A stretch of DNA of 64,000 nucleotides. Source: JALYRV01 sp040902895 (GTDB lineage Bacteria > Acidobacteriota > Vicinamibacteria > Vicinamibacterales > SCN-69-37). Below the pieces are notes generated by a model that saw only the letters and a program-made list of their open reading frames with translations, was not told where the DNA came from and searched no databases. Both the position numbers and the translations under genes were made by a program. The stretch is from positions 1 to 64,000 of the forward strand of contig JBBDWL010000076.1 in NCBI GenBank assembly GCA_040902895.1. Reading direction: 5' to 3'. Below are positions 29,659 through 39,448 of the stretch, one piece after another. Positions within the stretch are counted from its first letter, which is position 1, and every line of letters begins with the position of its first letter.

Positions 29659-32187
29659 ATGCAGTCAGGCACGCGGCGCACGCTCGAATTCGACCGCATT
29701 GTGACCGCCCTGGGGCGCCTGACCCAGACCCCCCTCGGCCGCGAGGCCATCGCACAAGTCGTGCCGCGAACCGACCCCGCGGAAGTGCGGCGGCTGTTGC
29801 GGCAAACGTCAGAAATGCGGCGCCATCTGGCGCTGGGGGGGAGCATCTCGCTCTCCGCTCCCGACGACATCGAGCCAATCCGTGCAGCTTTGAGCACCGA
29901 GGGTCTGGCCCTCGAACCGCTGGAGCTGCGCGGACTGGCGGCCCTGGCGTCCGACGTCGAGAGCTCAGCCGCAGGGATTCGTAAGCGATCGGACGATCTG
30001 CCCTTACTCGTAGCGATGATCGCCGGGCTCACATCGTTCAGAGATGAAGTGGCGGCCGTGCGGCGCTCGATCGATGCGGCAGGCGATGTCGTCGATGACG
30101 CGAGTCCCGCGCTGCGGCAGGTGCGCGAGCGCCTGCGGCGCCAGCGGCAGGAGCTGCGCGCGGCATTCGAACGCCTGGTGCGCGGACGCGGCACCACGAA
30201 GTATCTGCAGGACCAGGTTGTCACGGATCGGCATGGCCGCTTCGTCGTGACCGTACGCGCGGAACATCGCGACTCGGTGCCCGGCATCGTGCACGGCGCA
30301 TCGGCCAGCGGCGCCAGCCTGTTCGTCGAGCCGCTCGCCACCGTGCCGCTCAACAACGAGATCGTCGAGCTCACCGAACGCGAGCGCGAAGAGGTGTATC
30401 GCGTGCTGCTCGCGCTCACCGAACGCTTCCGCGCGAGGCGCGACGGGGTGGAGGCCGCGATCGATGCCGTGGCGGCGCTCGATCGCATGCAGGCGCAGGC
30501 GCGGCTCGCCGATCTGACGCGTGCAATCGAGCCGGAGATTGCCGACACCGGCGGGCAGCCGGTGCTGGAGTGGCGCGCCGCGCGGCATCCGTTGCTGATC
30601 CCGGCGGTCAGGAGGCTTCTGACTGACACGAGCGACACAGAAAATAAGCCGGGCATAATTTCTGAGCCTGTTCCTGTCGACATTGTCATATCGCCGCCGA
30701 CGCGAACCCTGGTGATCAGTGGTCCCAACACCGGCGGCAAAACCGTTGCCCTGAAAGCCGCGGGGCTGCTCGCGCTCATGGCGCAGGCAGGACTTCACGT
30801 TCCTGCGGCCGATGGCAGCCGCACGACGGTGTTCAGCTGCATCTTTGCCGACATCGGCGACGAGCAGTCCATCGCCGCCAGCCTCAGTACCTTTTCGGGG
30901 CACATGACGAACATCGCGTCGATGGACAAAGCGTTCGCGCTGCCCGCGCTGATCCTGCTCGACGAGGTCGGCAGCGGCACCGATCCGCTCGAAGGCGGCG
31001 CGCTCGGCATGGCCATCGTCGATCACTTCCGGCAGCGCGGCGCGCTGGTGATTGCCACGACGCATGACGATGCGATGAAGTCGTATGCGGCCACGACGGA
31101 TGGTGTGACGGTGGCGGCGTTCGGGTTCGATCCGCAGACGTTCGCGCCGTCGTACCGGCTGCTCTACGGCATGCCGGGCCGCAGCCTGGCGCTCGAAATC
31201 GCGGCGCGGCTGGGACTGCCGGCCTCGGTGATCGCAGAAGCCCGCCGGCGCAGGACGACGCGTGAGACCCAGCTCGAGGCGCACCTGGCGCGCGTCGAGC
31301 ACGACATGCAGGCACTCGATCACGACCGGCGGCTGGCGGCCAAGGCGCGTGAAGACGCGAGCGCGGAGCGCGAGCGCCTTCACGCCAGAGAAGCCGCACT
31401 GCGCGATCGCGAGCTGCAGCTGCGCAGGCGCGTCGACGCGGCGGTCGAGGAACGCGTGCGCGAGGCGCGCGAAGAAATCGAGCGCACGATCGCAAGATTG
31501 AAGCAGAAGGCGGGCGCGCTCGAGGCCGAAGCGAAGCAGACGCGGCGCCCCTCGAGTGCGCCCGGGCCGCGCGGGCTCGCCGATTCGGGGGCAATCACGA
31601 CCGGCGATCTCGGAAGGCTGCGCACCGAGGCGCGCGAGGGCGTTGCCCGCGCTGCCGCGCTGGCCAAAGGGTTCGGCGAGGCGCCGGACGAGACCGCCGT
31701 CGCCGACTACGTGCCGGCGATTGGGGATCGCGTGCGCACCGGCAGCCTGGGCTTCGAGGGGATCGTGCGCGCTGTCGAGGGCAATCAGGCCGAGCTCGAT
31801 GTGCTTGGCAAGCGAATAAAGGCGCGGATCGCCGATCTGCGCCCCGCCTCCGCTCCGCAGGGCGGAGCTTCGGCAGGCAAGCCCCAGAAAGAATCTGCGC
31901 GCGGTAACGTCAGCGTAAGTCTCGCCGAGCGATCCGGCGCAAGCACGTCGGAGCTCAATGTCATTGGGTGTACGGTCGACGAGGCCACATCGCGCGCCGA
32001 AAAATTTCTCGACGAGTCGCTGCTCACCGATACCCGGACGCTGCGGGTGGTGCACGGCCACGGCACGGGCCAGCTGCGGAAGGGCCTCACCGCCTTCCTC
32101 CGCGATCATCCGCTCGTCGCGAAAGTCACGCCGGCGCCGCCCGATCAAGGCGGCAACGCGGTCATGATCGTTGAAATTAAAGATTAA
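29659..32187 (+). CDS. mutS2: MutS2 family protein (Smr endonuclease)
   Basis: An 842-residue ATPase-nuclease implicated in suppressing recombination and rescuing collided ribosomes, not in mismatch repair. The clamp/lever region (about 1-330) lacks the MutS mismatch-binding domain. Walker A GPNTGGKTVALK, ABC-type segment STFSGHMTNIA and LLDEVGSGTDPLEGGAL follow, then a long coiled coil, a KOW-like segment (GDRVRTGSLGFEGIV), and a C-terminal Smr domain (NVIGCTVDEATSRAEKFLDESLL, VVHGHGTGQLRKGL). Starts a mutS2-dnaG-rpoD run. Confidence 0.95.
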   Translation: MQSGTRRTLEFDRIVTALGRLTQTPLGREAIAQVVPRTDPAEVRRLLRQTSEMRRHLALGGSISLSAPDDIEPIRAALSTEGLALEPLELRGLAALASDVESSAAGIRKRSDDLPLLVAMIAGLTSFRDEVAAVRRSIDAAGDVVDDASPALRQVRERLRRQRQELRAAFERLVRGRGTTKYLQDQVVTDRHGRFVVTVRAEHRDSVPGIVHGASASGASLFVEPLATVPLNNEIVELTEREREEVYRVLLALTERFRARRDGVEAAIDAVAALDRMQAQARLADLTRAIEPEIADTGGQPVLEWRAARHPLLIPAVRRLLTDTSDTENKPGIISEPVPVDIVISPPTRTLVISGPNTGGKTVALKAAGLLALMAQAGLHVPAADGSRTTVFSCIFADIGDEQSIAASLSTFSGHMTNIASMDKAFALPALILLDEVGSGTDPLEGGALGMAIVDHFRQRGALVIATTHDDAMKSYAATTDGVTVAAFGFDPQTFAPSYRLLYGMPGRSLALEIAARLGLPASVIAEARRRRTTRETQLEAHLARVEHDMQALDHDRRLAAKAREDASAERERLHAREAALRDRELQLRRRVDAAVEERVREAREEIERTIARLKQKAGALEAEAKQTRRPSSAPGPRGLADSGAITTGDLGRLRTEAREGVARAAALAKGFGEAPDETAVADYVPAIGDRVRTGSLGFEGIVRAVEGNQAELDVLGKRIKARIADLRPASAPQGGASAGKPQKESARGNVSVSLAERSGASTSELNVIGCTVDEATSRAEKFLDESLLTDTRTLRVVHGHGTGQLRKGLTAFLRDHPLVAKVTPAPPDQGGNAVMIVEIKD

Positions 32188-32211
32188 AAATTGAAAGTTA
32201 AAAGTTAGACG
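32188..32211. other. AT-rich spacer between mutS2 and dnaG
   Basis: About 24 bases, AAAATTGAAAGTTAAAAG-like, strongly AT-rich in a GC-rich context and continuing into the mutS2 end. No Shine-Dalgarno is evident ahead of the TTG start of dnaG. Similar in character to the AT-rich segment at 3390-3420. Confidence 0.35.
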
Positions 32212-33993
32212 TTGCCGCTTTTCCCTACCTCGTTCATCGAAGAGCTCAAGGCGAACGCCGACATCGTACAGGTCGTCAGCGACACAGTGCCGCTGCGCAA
32301 GATGGGGGTCACCTACAAGGGGCTCTGTCCGTTTCACGGTGAGAAGACACCGTCGTTCAACGTCAATCCCGACAAAGGGTTCTTCAAGTGTTTCGGCTGC
32401 GGCGTCGGTGGCGATGTGATCAAGTTCGTCGAGCTGCGCGACAAAGTCGGTTTCAGTGAAGCGGTGCGCACGCTGGCGGCGCGGTTCGGCATGGCCGTGC
32501 CCGAAGCCGAAGGCCAGAAGGAAAACGAAGTCGCGATCGCCGACCGCGAGACGCTGCTGAAGATTCACGAAATGGCCGCGGCGTTCTATCGCGCCCAGTG
32601 GGACACGCCGGCGGCGCGGCGCGCACGCGAAGACGTCGAGAAGCGGAGTCTGACGACCGACACGATCAAGACGTTTGGCTACGGATACGCACCCGCATCC
32701 GCAAAGGACGCGCTGCACCCCGAGCTGATCTCGAAGTTCCCGAAAGAGCTCGTGCTGCGCAGCGGCCTCGCCATCGCGCGCGACGATGGGCGCACGGTGG
32801 ACAGGTTCTGGAACCGGCTGATGATTCCCATCCACCGCGAGTCGGGGCCGGTCATCGCGTTCGGCGGACGGGCGCTCGAGAAAGACCAGGTGCCGAAGTA
32901 TCTGAACTCGCCGGAAACACCCCTTTATACGAAGGGCCGCACGCTTTACGGGCTCCATTTGGCCAAGACGGCGATCCGCCAGAAGAACTTCGCGGTGCTG
33001 GTCGAGGGCTACTTCGACCTCGCGCAACTGTGGCAGGCGGGCATCCAGAATGTCGTGGCGTCGAGCGGCACGGCGCTGACCCCGGCCCAGGGCCGTTTGC
33101 TTCGGCGGGCAACATCGAAGATCATATTGAGTTTCGACCCTGATGCAGCCGGCCAGGGAGCGGCGGCGCGATCGTCAGAGATGCTGGTGGCCGAGGGCTT
33201 TCAGGTCAACGTGGCTCTGCTGCCCGAAGGACAGGATCCCGATACTTTTGTGAGAACGGAAGGGCCCGGCGCCTACGCGGAGCGCCTGCGAGGGTCGCAG
33301 CCCTACCTGGACTATCTGCTCGACAGGGCGGCAACGCGGCACAACGTGGCACGCGCCGAAGGACGGCGCGCGTTTCTCACGGAAATGCTCACGGTTGCAG
33401 CGACGATTCCGGACGCGGCCGCCCGCGACCAGTTCGCGGATCGCCTGGCGCACAAGGCCCGGATCACCGAGGACGTCGTCAGGCAGGAAATCCGGAAGTC
33501 GGCCGTGCGGAGAAAGACGGAGCTGCCCGCGGCCATCAGCCAGCGGACGCCGCTGCGGCCGGCCGAATCGGGCCTGCTATGGCATCTCGTGCACGATCCG
33601 GCGGCGGCAGGTGAAGTGCTGCTGACGCTCGGGGACGAGGATTTCGAAGGCCTGGCGAGTGCCGACATTCTGCGCACGGCCAGGGTGCTGGCCGAGGGCG
33701 CGGCCGGGAGTTTACCGAGGGAGCTCGGCGAGCGTCTAAGTGACGAGGAACGCGCGGTGGTGGCGCGGGCCGCGAAGGCGGGGGCGGCGGTGGCGCCCCC
33801 ATCCGATTGCGCCCAGGCCCTGAGACGGCTGCGGTACGACCGGGAACGGTCTGAAGTACAGGAACAGATAGACACATTGCAGAGCTTGGCGGGGTCGCAA
33901 TCCCAGAGCGAGCCCGGGCTTACGGCCGAGTTACAAGATCTCTGGGAGCGCAAAAAACTCATCCTGCGTCAGCTCGAAGAGCTGAACGGGTGA
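32212..33993 (+). CDS. dnaG: DNA primase
   Basis: Synthesises RNA primers for replication. 593 residues from a TTG start. N-terminal CHC2 zinc ribbon: CPFHGEKTPSF and GFFKCFGCGVGGD. TOPRIM domain: VLVEGYFDLAQLWQAG, SSGTALTPAQ, LSFDPDAAGQ. A C-terminal helical region should bind DnaB helicase. The stop of dnaG overlaps upstream codons of rpoD's frame; the two form the classical macromolecular-synthesis arrangement (without rpsU). Confidence 0.97.
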   Translation: MPLFPTSFIEELKANADIVQVVSDTVPLRKMGVTYKGLCPFHGEKTPSFNVNPDKGFFKCFGCGVGGDVIKFVELRDKVGFSEAVRTLAARFGMAVPEAEGQKENEVAIADRETLLKIHEMAAAFYRAQWDTPAARRAREDVEKRSLTTDTIKTFGYGYAPASAKDALHPELISKFPKELVLRSGLAIARDDGRTVDRFWNRLMIPIHRESGPVIAFGGRALEKDQVPKYLNSPETPLYTKGRTLYGLHLAKTAIRQKNFAVLVEGYFDLAQLWQAGIQNVVASSGTALTPAQGRLLRRATSKIILSFDPDAAGQGAAARSSEMLVAEGFQVNVALLPEGQDPDTFVRTEGPGAYAERLRGSQPYLDYLLDRAATRHNVARAEGRRAFLTEMLTVAATIPDAAARDQFADRLAHKARITEDVVRQEIRKSAVRRKTELPAAISQRTPLRPAESGLLWHLVHDPAAAGEVLLTLGDEDFEGLASADILRTARVLAEGAAGSLPRELGERLSDEERAVVARAAKAGAAVAPPSDCAQALRRLRYDRERSEVQEQIDTLQSLAGSQSQSEPGLTAELQDLWERKKLILRQLEELNG

Positions 33994-34034
33994 CGGTTAT
34001 TGCAGAAGACGGTCACTTAAGAAGGAAACGAAGC

Positions 34035-35744
<1,710 letters not shown>

Positions 35745-35760
35745 GGGATACAATTCCCGC

Positions 35761-35832
35761 GGGCCTGTAGTTCAACGGCAGAACAGCCGGCTCATAACCG
35801 GTCAGTTCCAGGTTCGAATCCTGGCGGGCCCA
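35761..35832 (+). tRNA. tRNA-Met (anticodon CAT)
   Basis: A 72-nt cloverleaf. Acceptor GGGCCTG pairs with CGGGCCC (one G-T); D-stem GTTC/GAAC; anticodon stem GCCGG/CCGGT with loop CTCATAA, anticodon CAT; T-arm CCAGG-TTCGAAT-CCTGG; discriminator A at 35832. CCA is not encoded. The first pair is G-C, so it is not an initiator; a lysidine-modified tRNA-Ile is the less likely alternative. A TACAAT eight bases upstream of the gene (35749-35754) could be a -10 box. Confidence 0.93.
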
Positions 35833-35847
35833 GATAATCGAGGTTGT

Positions 35848-36594
35848 TTGCTCGCTGATCTAGAGCGTCTCATCGCGTTGCAGCGGCTCGAGAGCGAGCG
35901 GGCCGCCGTTGCGCGCACCATCCACGACATTCCCCAGCGGCAGGCCGAGCTCGATGCCCGCGCGTCACACGCGCGGGCCGTGGTCGACACCGCCAAAGCG
36001 CTCCACACGTCCCTCTCCACGGACCGGCGCAACGCTGAAAAAGAAATGGCGTCGGCCGAGGCGCGGCGTGCGAAGTTCCGCGATCAGCAGGCGTCGGTCA
36101 AGACCAACAAGGAATATCAGGCCATGCTCCACGAGATCGAGACGGCGAACGCCGACGTCGACAAGTGGCAGGAGCAGGTGCTGATCAAGATGGATGAAGT
36201 CGACGCCGCCGCGGCGTCGCTCAAGGAGTCCGAAGCGGCCCTGAAAGTCGTCGAGGGGGACATCTCGGCCGCCGTGAAGGCGCTCGAGAGCGAGCGCCGG
36301 GAGGCCGAGACGCGGCTCGGGGCGCTCGATGCTGAACGCACCTCGGTCGCCGCCCAGATCGAGGATCCGCGCGGCCTACAGATTTTCGACGGGCTGGTGA
36401 AGAGCCGAAAGACGGCCGCGATGTCGCAGGCCATCGACGGCCTGTGCATCGAGTGCCGCGTGCGGCTGCGGCCGCAGGTGTTCGCGGAAGTCCGCCGCAA
36501 CGACGCCATCCGGCAGTGCGACAACTGCCAGCGGATTCTCTATTACATTCCCCCTCCCGCCGCGGCCGCGTCGGCGGAACCCGCCGGCGCGTGA
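35848..36594 (+). CDS. Coiled-coil C4-type zinc-ribbon protein
   Basis: A 248-residue protein of the CT398/zf-RING_7 family. Residues 1-190 form an almost continuous coiled coil (ALQRLESERAAVARTIHDIP and onward; conserved VKTNKEYQAMLHEIE), and the C-terminal zinc ribbon has CIECRVRLRPQVF and CDNCQRILYY (C-x2-C twice). Members bind flagellar, secretion or sigma-54 proteins in some species, but function here is unknown. TTG start at 35848, 15 bases after the tRNA. Its stop overlaps the GTG of the RNase H gene (GTGA). Confidence 0.87.
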   Translation: MLADLERLIALQRLESERAAVARTIHDIPQRQAELDARASHARAVVDTAKALHTSLSTDRRNAEKEMASAEARRAKFRDQQASVKTNKEYQAMLHEIETANADVDKWQEQVLIKMDEVDAAAASLKESEAALKVVEGDISAAVKALESERREAETRLGALDAERTSVAAQIEDPRGLQIFDGLVKSRKTAAMSQAIDGLCIECRVRLRPQVFAEVRRNDAIRQCDNCQRILYYIPPPAAAASAEPAGA

Positions 36595-37034
36595 GAGATC
36601 TGTTCAGCCAGGGCGGCGATCGCGGCCGCATCAACGTTTGGATCGACGGCGGCGCCCGCGGCAACCCCGGGCCCGCCGGCTACGGCGTGCATGTGGAAGA
36701 TGCCGGCGGCGCCGTGCTCGCGGAGCTGCACGGAGCGCTCGGCATCGCCACGAACAATGTCGCCGAGTACAACGGATTGCTCGCGGCGCTGCAGTGGGCC
36801 ATCGATCACGGCTACGGCGAAGTGCACGTGCGCGCCGACTCGGAGCTGCTCGTGAAGCAGATGCGCGGCGAGTACAAGGTGAAGCACGACGGACTGAAGC
36901 CGCTCGTGGCGCGCGCGCGCCTGCTGATGATGCAGCTCGGGCGCGTCGACTTCGAGCACGTGCGCCGCGAGTTGAACAAGAACGCGGACCGTCTGTCGAA
37001 TCTCGGGATGGACGAGGCGGAAGCGGCGCCGTGA
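36591..37034 (+). CDS. rnhA: Ribonuclease HI family protein
   Basis: Degrades RNA in RNA-DNA hybrids. 147 residues from the GTG at 36591, which overlaps the preceding stop. RNase H fold: INVWIDGGARGNPGPAGYG (first Asp), NNVAEYNGLLAAL (Glu), VRADSELLVKQMRGEYKVKHDGLKPL (Asp), and ELNKNADRLSN (last Asp). It resembles the short archaeal/Bacillus YpdQ-like RNase HI rather than E. coli RnhA (basic protrusion absent). Confidence 0.92.
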   Translation: MRDLFSQGGDRGRINVWIDGGARGNPGPAGYGVHVEDAGGAVLAELHGALGIATNNVAEYNGLLAALQWAIDHGYGEVHVRADSELLVKQMRGEYKVKHDGLKPLVARARLLMMQLGRVDFEHVRRELNKNADRLSNLGMDEAEAAP

Positions 37035-37144
37035 GCGTTCCGGGCAAATACGTGCTCGCGATCGACCTGGTACGCGAAGGCGTGACGTGGTTCAGCGAGG
37101 CCGGCGTCGCGCCCATGCGCATCGCCTTCAAAGTCACGGCCTGA
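37031..37144 (+). CDS. 37-residue ORF resembling the end of a Wzt/glycan-binding beta-sandwich
   Basis: GTG start overlapping the rnhA stop (GTGA). It encodes GKYVLAIDLVREGVTWFSEAGV followed by APMRIAFKVTA. The phrase LDLVREGVTWFSE is typical of the last strands of the Wzt C-terminal/carbohydrate-binding-like domains attached to export ATPases and some transferases. Only the tail is present and the domain would not fold alone. Either a remnant of a larger gene or a small protein translated by coupling. Confidence 0.45.
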   Translation: MSVPGKYVLAIDLVREGVTWFSEAGVAPMRIAFKVTA

Positions 37145-37148
37145 CCGC

Positions 37149-37901
37149 TCAGGGCACGGCGATGCCGGCGATCAGGCGACCGGTGCGGGCGCCTTCAGCG
37201 CGGTACGAGTAGAAGCGGCCGGGATCGCACGCCGTGCACAGCCCCGACTCATGAACCTGCGCCGCCGGTATTCCCGCCTGCTCGAGGATGCGGCGGTTGA
37301 TGCGCGCCACGTCCAGCTTCCAGTGGCCGTCGCCGTCGGGGGTGAATCCCTCGGACGCGGCGTCCGAGTACGCCGATTGCGCGAACGCATCGCGGACGCG
37401 CGCGTCGACCTGATAACAGCACGGCGCGATCGAGGGTCCGAGCGCCGCAACCAGGGTTGACGGATCGAATCCAAGCGCAGCCAGGGCCCGCACGGCTTCG
37501 GCGGCCACGCCGGCGGCGGTGCCGCGCCAGCCGGCGTGCACGGCCGCAACGGCGCCTTCGCCCGCAATCAGGATCGGCACGCAGTCGGCGATTTGCACCG
37601 CGCATGCGATGCCTGCGGCCGCGGTGATTATCGCGTCGGCGTCCACGCCGCGCGATGGCAGCGCTTCGCGCGGGTCGGCCACAAGCACGCCATTGCCGTG
37701 CACCTGCCGGGCCCGCACGAGATGGGCGGGATCGACGCCGAGATCCGACGCGAACACGTCGATGTTCGCGCGCCGCGGCGCCGGATCCGATGGCAACTCC
37801 AGTTGACGCGTCGAGAACAGATGCCGCGCACGGGACGCCAGCGGCATGCACTCGAGATATTCACGCGAATTGTGCTGAACCCATCGAAATGCCGCATCCA
37901 T
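37149..37901 (-). CDS. pgeF: YfiH/PgeF-family purine nucleoside phosphorylase (laccase-domain)
   Basis: Multicopper-oxidase-named (DUF152) protein; characterised members are zinc-dependent purine nucleoside phosphorylases/adenosine deaminases or act in peptidoglycan editing. 250 residues. Metal-site motifs: RQVHGNGVLV, ADCVPILIAG, VAAVHAGWRGTAAG, ALGPSIAPCCYQV, and the C-terminal LCTACDPGRFYSYR. Family homology starts just after the ATG at 37901 (DAAFRWVQ); the in-frame ATG at 38000 lies too far upstream. Confidence 0.9.
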   Translation of the reverse strand: MDAAFRWVQHNSREYLECMPLASRARHLFSTRQLELPSDPAPRRANIDVFASDLGVDPAHLVRARQVHGNGVLVADPREALPSRGVDADAIITAAAGIACAVQIADCVPILIAGEGAVAAVHAGWRGTAAGVAAEAVRALAALGFDPSTLVAALGPSIAPCCYQVDARVRDAFAQSAYSDAASEGFTPDGDGHWKLDVARINRRILEQAGIPAAQVHESGLCTACDPGRFYSYRAEGARTGRLIAGIAVP

Positions 37902-38000
37902 CCCAACACCCGTTGGCGATTTTCTCACGCGGGTGGCTCTCAAACCGCTCAGCGTGGTGTTGGCCGGCGCGCTGCCAACGAACCGCGCCCCGGCCTCCAC

Positions 38001-38477
38001 TCAGCAAACTTGGTCACAGGCCCAAGTCAGGACCTTCAGGACAACTTTTGCCGCCCTCCCATATACCCCGAAATAACCAGCGTATACGGGGGTGCCTGAC
38101 AAGGACTCGAACCAGCGCTCCAGTGCGGATTTCGGTTGCAGCTCGCGTATCACAGCATCGAGCTCTTTACCGAATTCAGCCGTGGCTGCGGGCGCTGCTA
38201 CGCGGTTGAACAGGTTGCGTATCCCGCCCGCCGCATTTATCGTCTGAACCGCCTCCGCCGGAGCGGTCCCCCTGATCCGATCCATAAGCATCTTGTCGAG
38301 CTCAGGCGTCCATCTCCCTCCCTGCTTCCACTTTGTTATTACGCTGATAATCGTAGCCTGAGCGGCCACGAACTCGCGCTTGAAGGCGTTAGCTCGAGAG
38401 CGTGCGGCGTCGAACTCTGCGCGCGTGATTTTTGGTTTCCGGGCAAGGGCCGTCAGATCGGCGTCGAACTTGTCCAT
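38001..38477 (-). CDS. Paralogue of the 39449 protein lacking a signal peptide
   Basis: A 158-residue helical protein. It aligns with the mature part of the protein at 39449-40090: FDADLTALARKPKITRAEFDAARSRANAFK matches FQAFDRQSAGLGNKAQVTQAEINALQRQADGVK in pattern, then KWKQGGRWTPELDK matches KVKAAGKWTAELDQ; both end with a hydrophobic stretch and two cysteines (LTWACDQVC). Codons just upstream of the ATG encode KILLASA, the likely end of a lost signal peptide, cut off by an in-frame TGA. Last gene of the secreted-protein array. Function unknown; may be decaying. Confidence 0.6.
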   Translation of the reverse strand: MDKFDADLTALARKPKITRAEFDAARSRANAFKREFVAAQATIISVITKWKQGGRWTPELDKMLMDRIRGTAPAEAVQTINAAGGIRNLFNRVAAPAATAEFGKELDAVIRELQPKSALERWFESLSGTPVYAGYFGVYGRAAKVVLKVLTWACDQVC

Positions 38478-38511
38478 AGCCGACGCCAGCAGGATTTTTC
38501 GTCGAGCGGGT

Positions 38512-38574
38512 CATCAGCGTTCATCTCGCGCTACCACTGTCACCGCCAGGGTTCCCGCGCCGCGCACCATCGCG
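38512..38574. repeat. Direct repeat, 3' end of the 38514 gene (copy 1)
   Basis: About 63 bases encoding the end of the 38514 protein (GAGTLAVTVVARDER and stop on the minus strand). Roughly 86% identical to 39311-39373. This is the copy inside an intact gene. Confidence 0.7.
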
Positions 38575-39275
38575 TCGGCGGCACGGCCCCTCACCCGCGA
38601 GTCTTTGAACCAGGTCCGGTCAACCGTGAACGATCCCACGGCGGTGCATCTCAGAACGAAACGGCTCGCGCTGCCGACTGTCGTGGCGATTTTGTCCAGA
38701 TACTGGTAACGGTCGTTGGCGACATCGAGCATCGTCCCCGCCGTACCCATGATCAGATTGGTCGCCCCATCGCCCTGCGCGGTGACGCTGATGGTGTCGC
38801 CCACTCGACACGTGGGGCGTCCGCCAGCCACGAAATGGATCCCGAAGCCGATCTTGTTCACACGCGTCTTGAACGCTTTGATTCTGAACGTTTCCTCCCC
38901 GACCAGGAACTTCACGTGAATGGTCGCGCCGTCCTGATCCGGCGCCGACGCGGCGCCGACGAGAATGTAGATGGAGCTGTTCGATCCATGGATCCTCCTT
39001 CCGGTCCGGACCGAGAACGATGGATCCGACGACTCCACGCCCGTTGCGAGGTCCATGAACTGTCCCTTCACGACGATCGAGTTCTCGACGTTTGCGTCGA
39101 CGAACACGGGAATGGTGTCGGTCCGCGAGAAGGTCACGCCGTGCGCCACGATGGACGTGACGCTGGCATGGACATCAGCCGCGAAGCACAGCGAGCCGAC
39201 CGCGGCGCTCGTTGCCACAAGAGCGAGTGGGAGGAACAGCGTCACGCGATGATCGAGTGCGAGAGTATTCCTCAT
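38514..39275 (-). CDS. Secreted protein of unknown function, beta-rich
   Basis: A 253-residue exported protein. Signal peptide: basic start, then VTLFLPLALVATSAAVGSLCFAADVHA. The mature part is beta-rich (TIPVFVDANVENSIVVKGQFMDL; GATIHVKFLVGEETFRIKAF) with two cysteines (RPTCRVGD and FVLRCTAV) that could form a disulfide, suggesting Ig-like modules. It closes on a strand-like tail, GTLAVTVVARDER. The ATG at 39275 follows GAGGAC. No family recognised. It lies between the two paralogous helical proteins in the array. Confidence 0.75.
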   Translation of the reverse strand: MRNTLALDHRVTLFLPLALVATSAAVGSLCFAADVHASVTSIVAHGVTFSRTDTIPVFVDANVENSIVVKGQFMDLATGVESSDPSFSVRTGRRIHGSNSSIYILVGAASAPDQDGATIHVKFLVGEETFRIKAFKTRVNKIGFGIHFVAGGRPTCRVGDTISVTAQGDGATNLIMGTAGTMLDVANDRYQYLDKIATTVGSASRFVLRCTAVGSFTVDRTWFKDSRVRGRAADAMVRGAGTLAVTVVARDER

Positions 39276-39310
39276 ATTTGTCCTCACGAAAGAGTTATCG
39301 TTGGGTGCTT

Positions 39311-39373
39311 CATCGGCGTTCACCTCGCGTAACCACCGTGACCGCCAGGGTTCCTGCGCCGCGCACCGCCGCG
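39311..39373 (-). pseudogene. Isolated 3' remnant of a 38514-type gene
   Basis: Between two intact genes, the minus strand reads GAGTLAVTVVTRGERR and stop, matching the last residues of the 38514 protein (GAGTLAVTVVARDER). No upstream part of that protein is present: similarity ends abruptly near 39374. It is either a trace of a lost tandem paralogue or a carried-along end from a duplication that created the 38514 gene's leader. Confidence 0.6.
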
Positions 39374-39448
39374 CCGTGAGCGCGACGGTGCAGTTGCGAC
39401 CCATTTCCCGCCGAACACGTCCGGCCGGTGTTTCGTCCGGAACGGCCG

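Noticed and set aside
30004..33027. A 1007-codon open frame on the minus strand across mutS2 and dnaG
   Set aside because: It is the mirror of two certain genes in GC-rich DNA; its translation is Arg/Ala/Leu/His-rich without any domain, and it spans the mutS2-dnaG junction.
35761..35832. tRNA read as initiator tRNA-fMet
   Set aside because: Position 1-72 is a G-C pair, whereas initiators have a mismatch there; the elongator reading is better.
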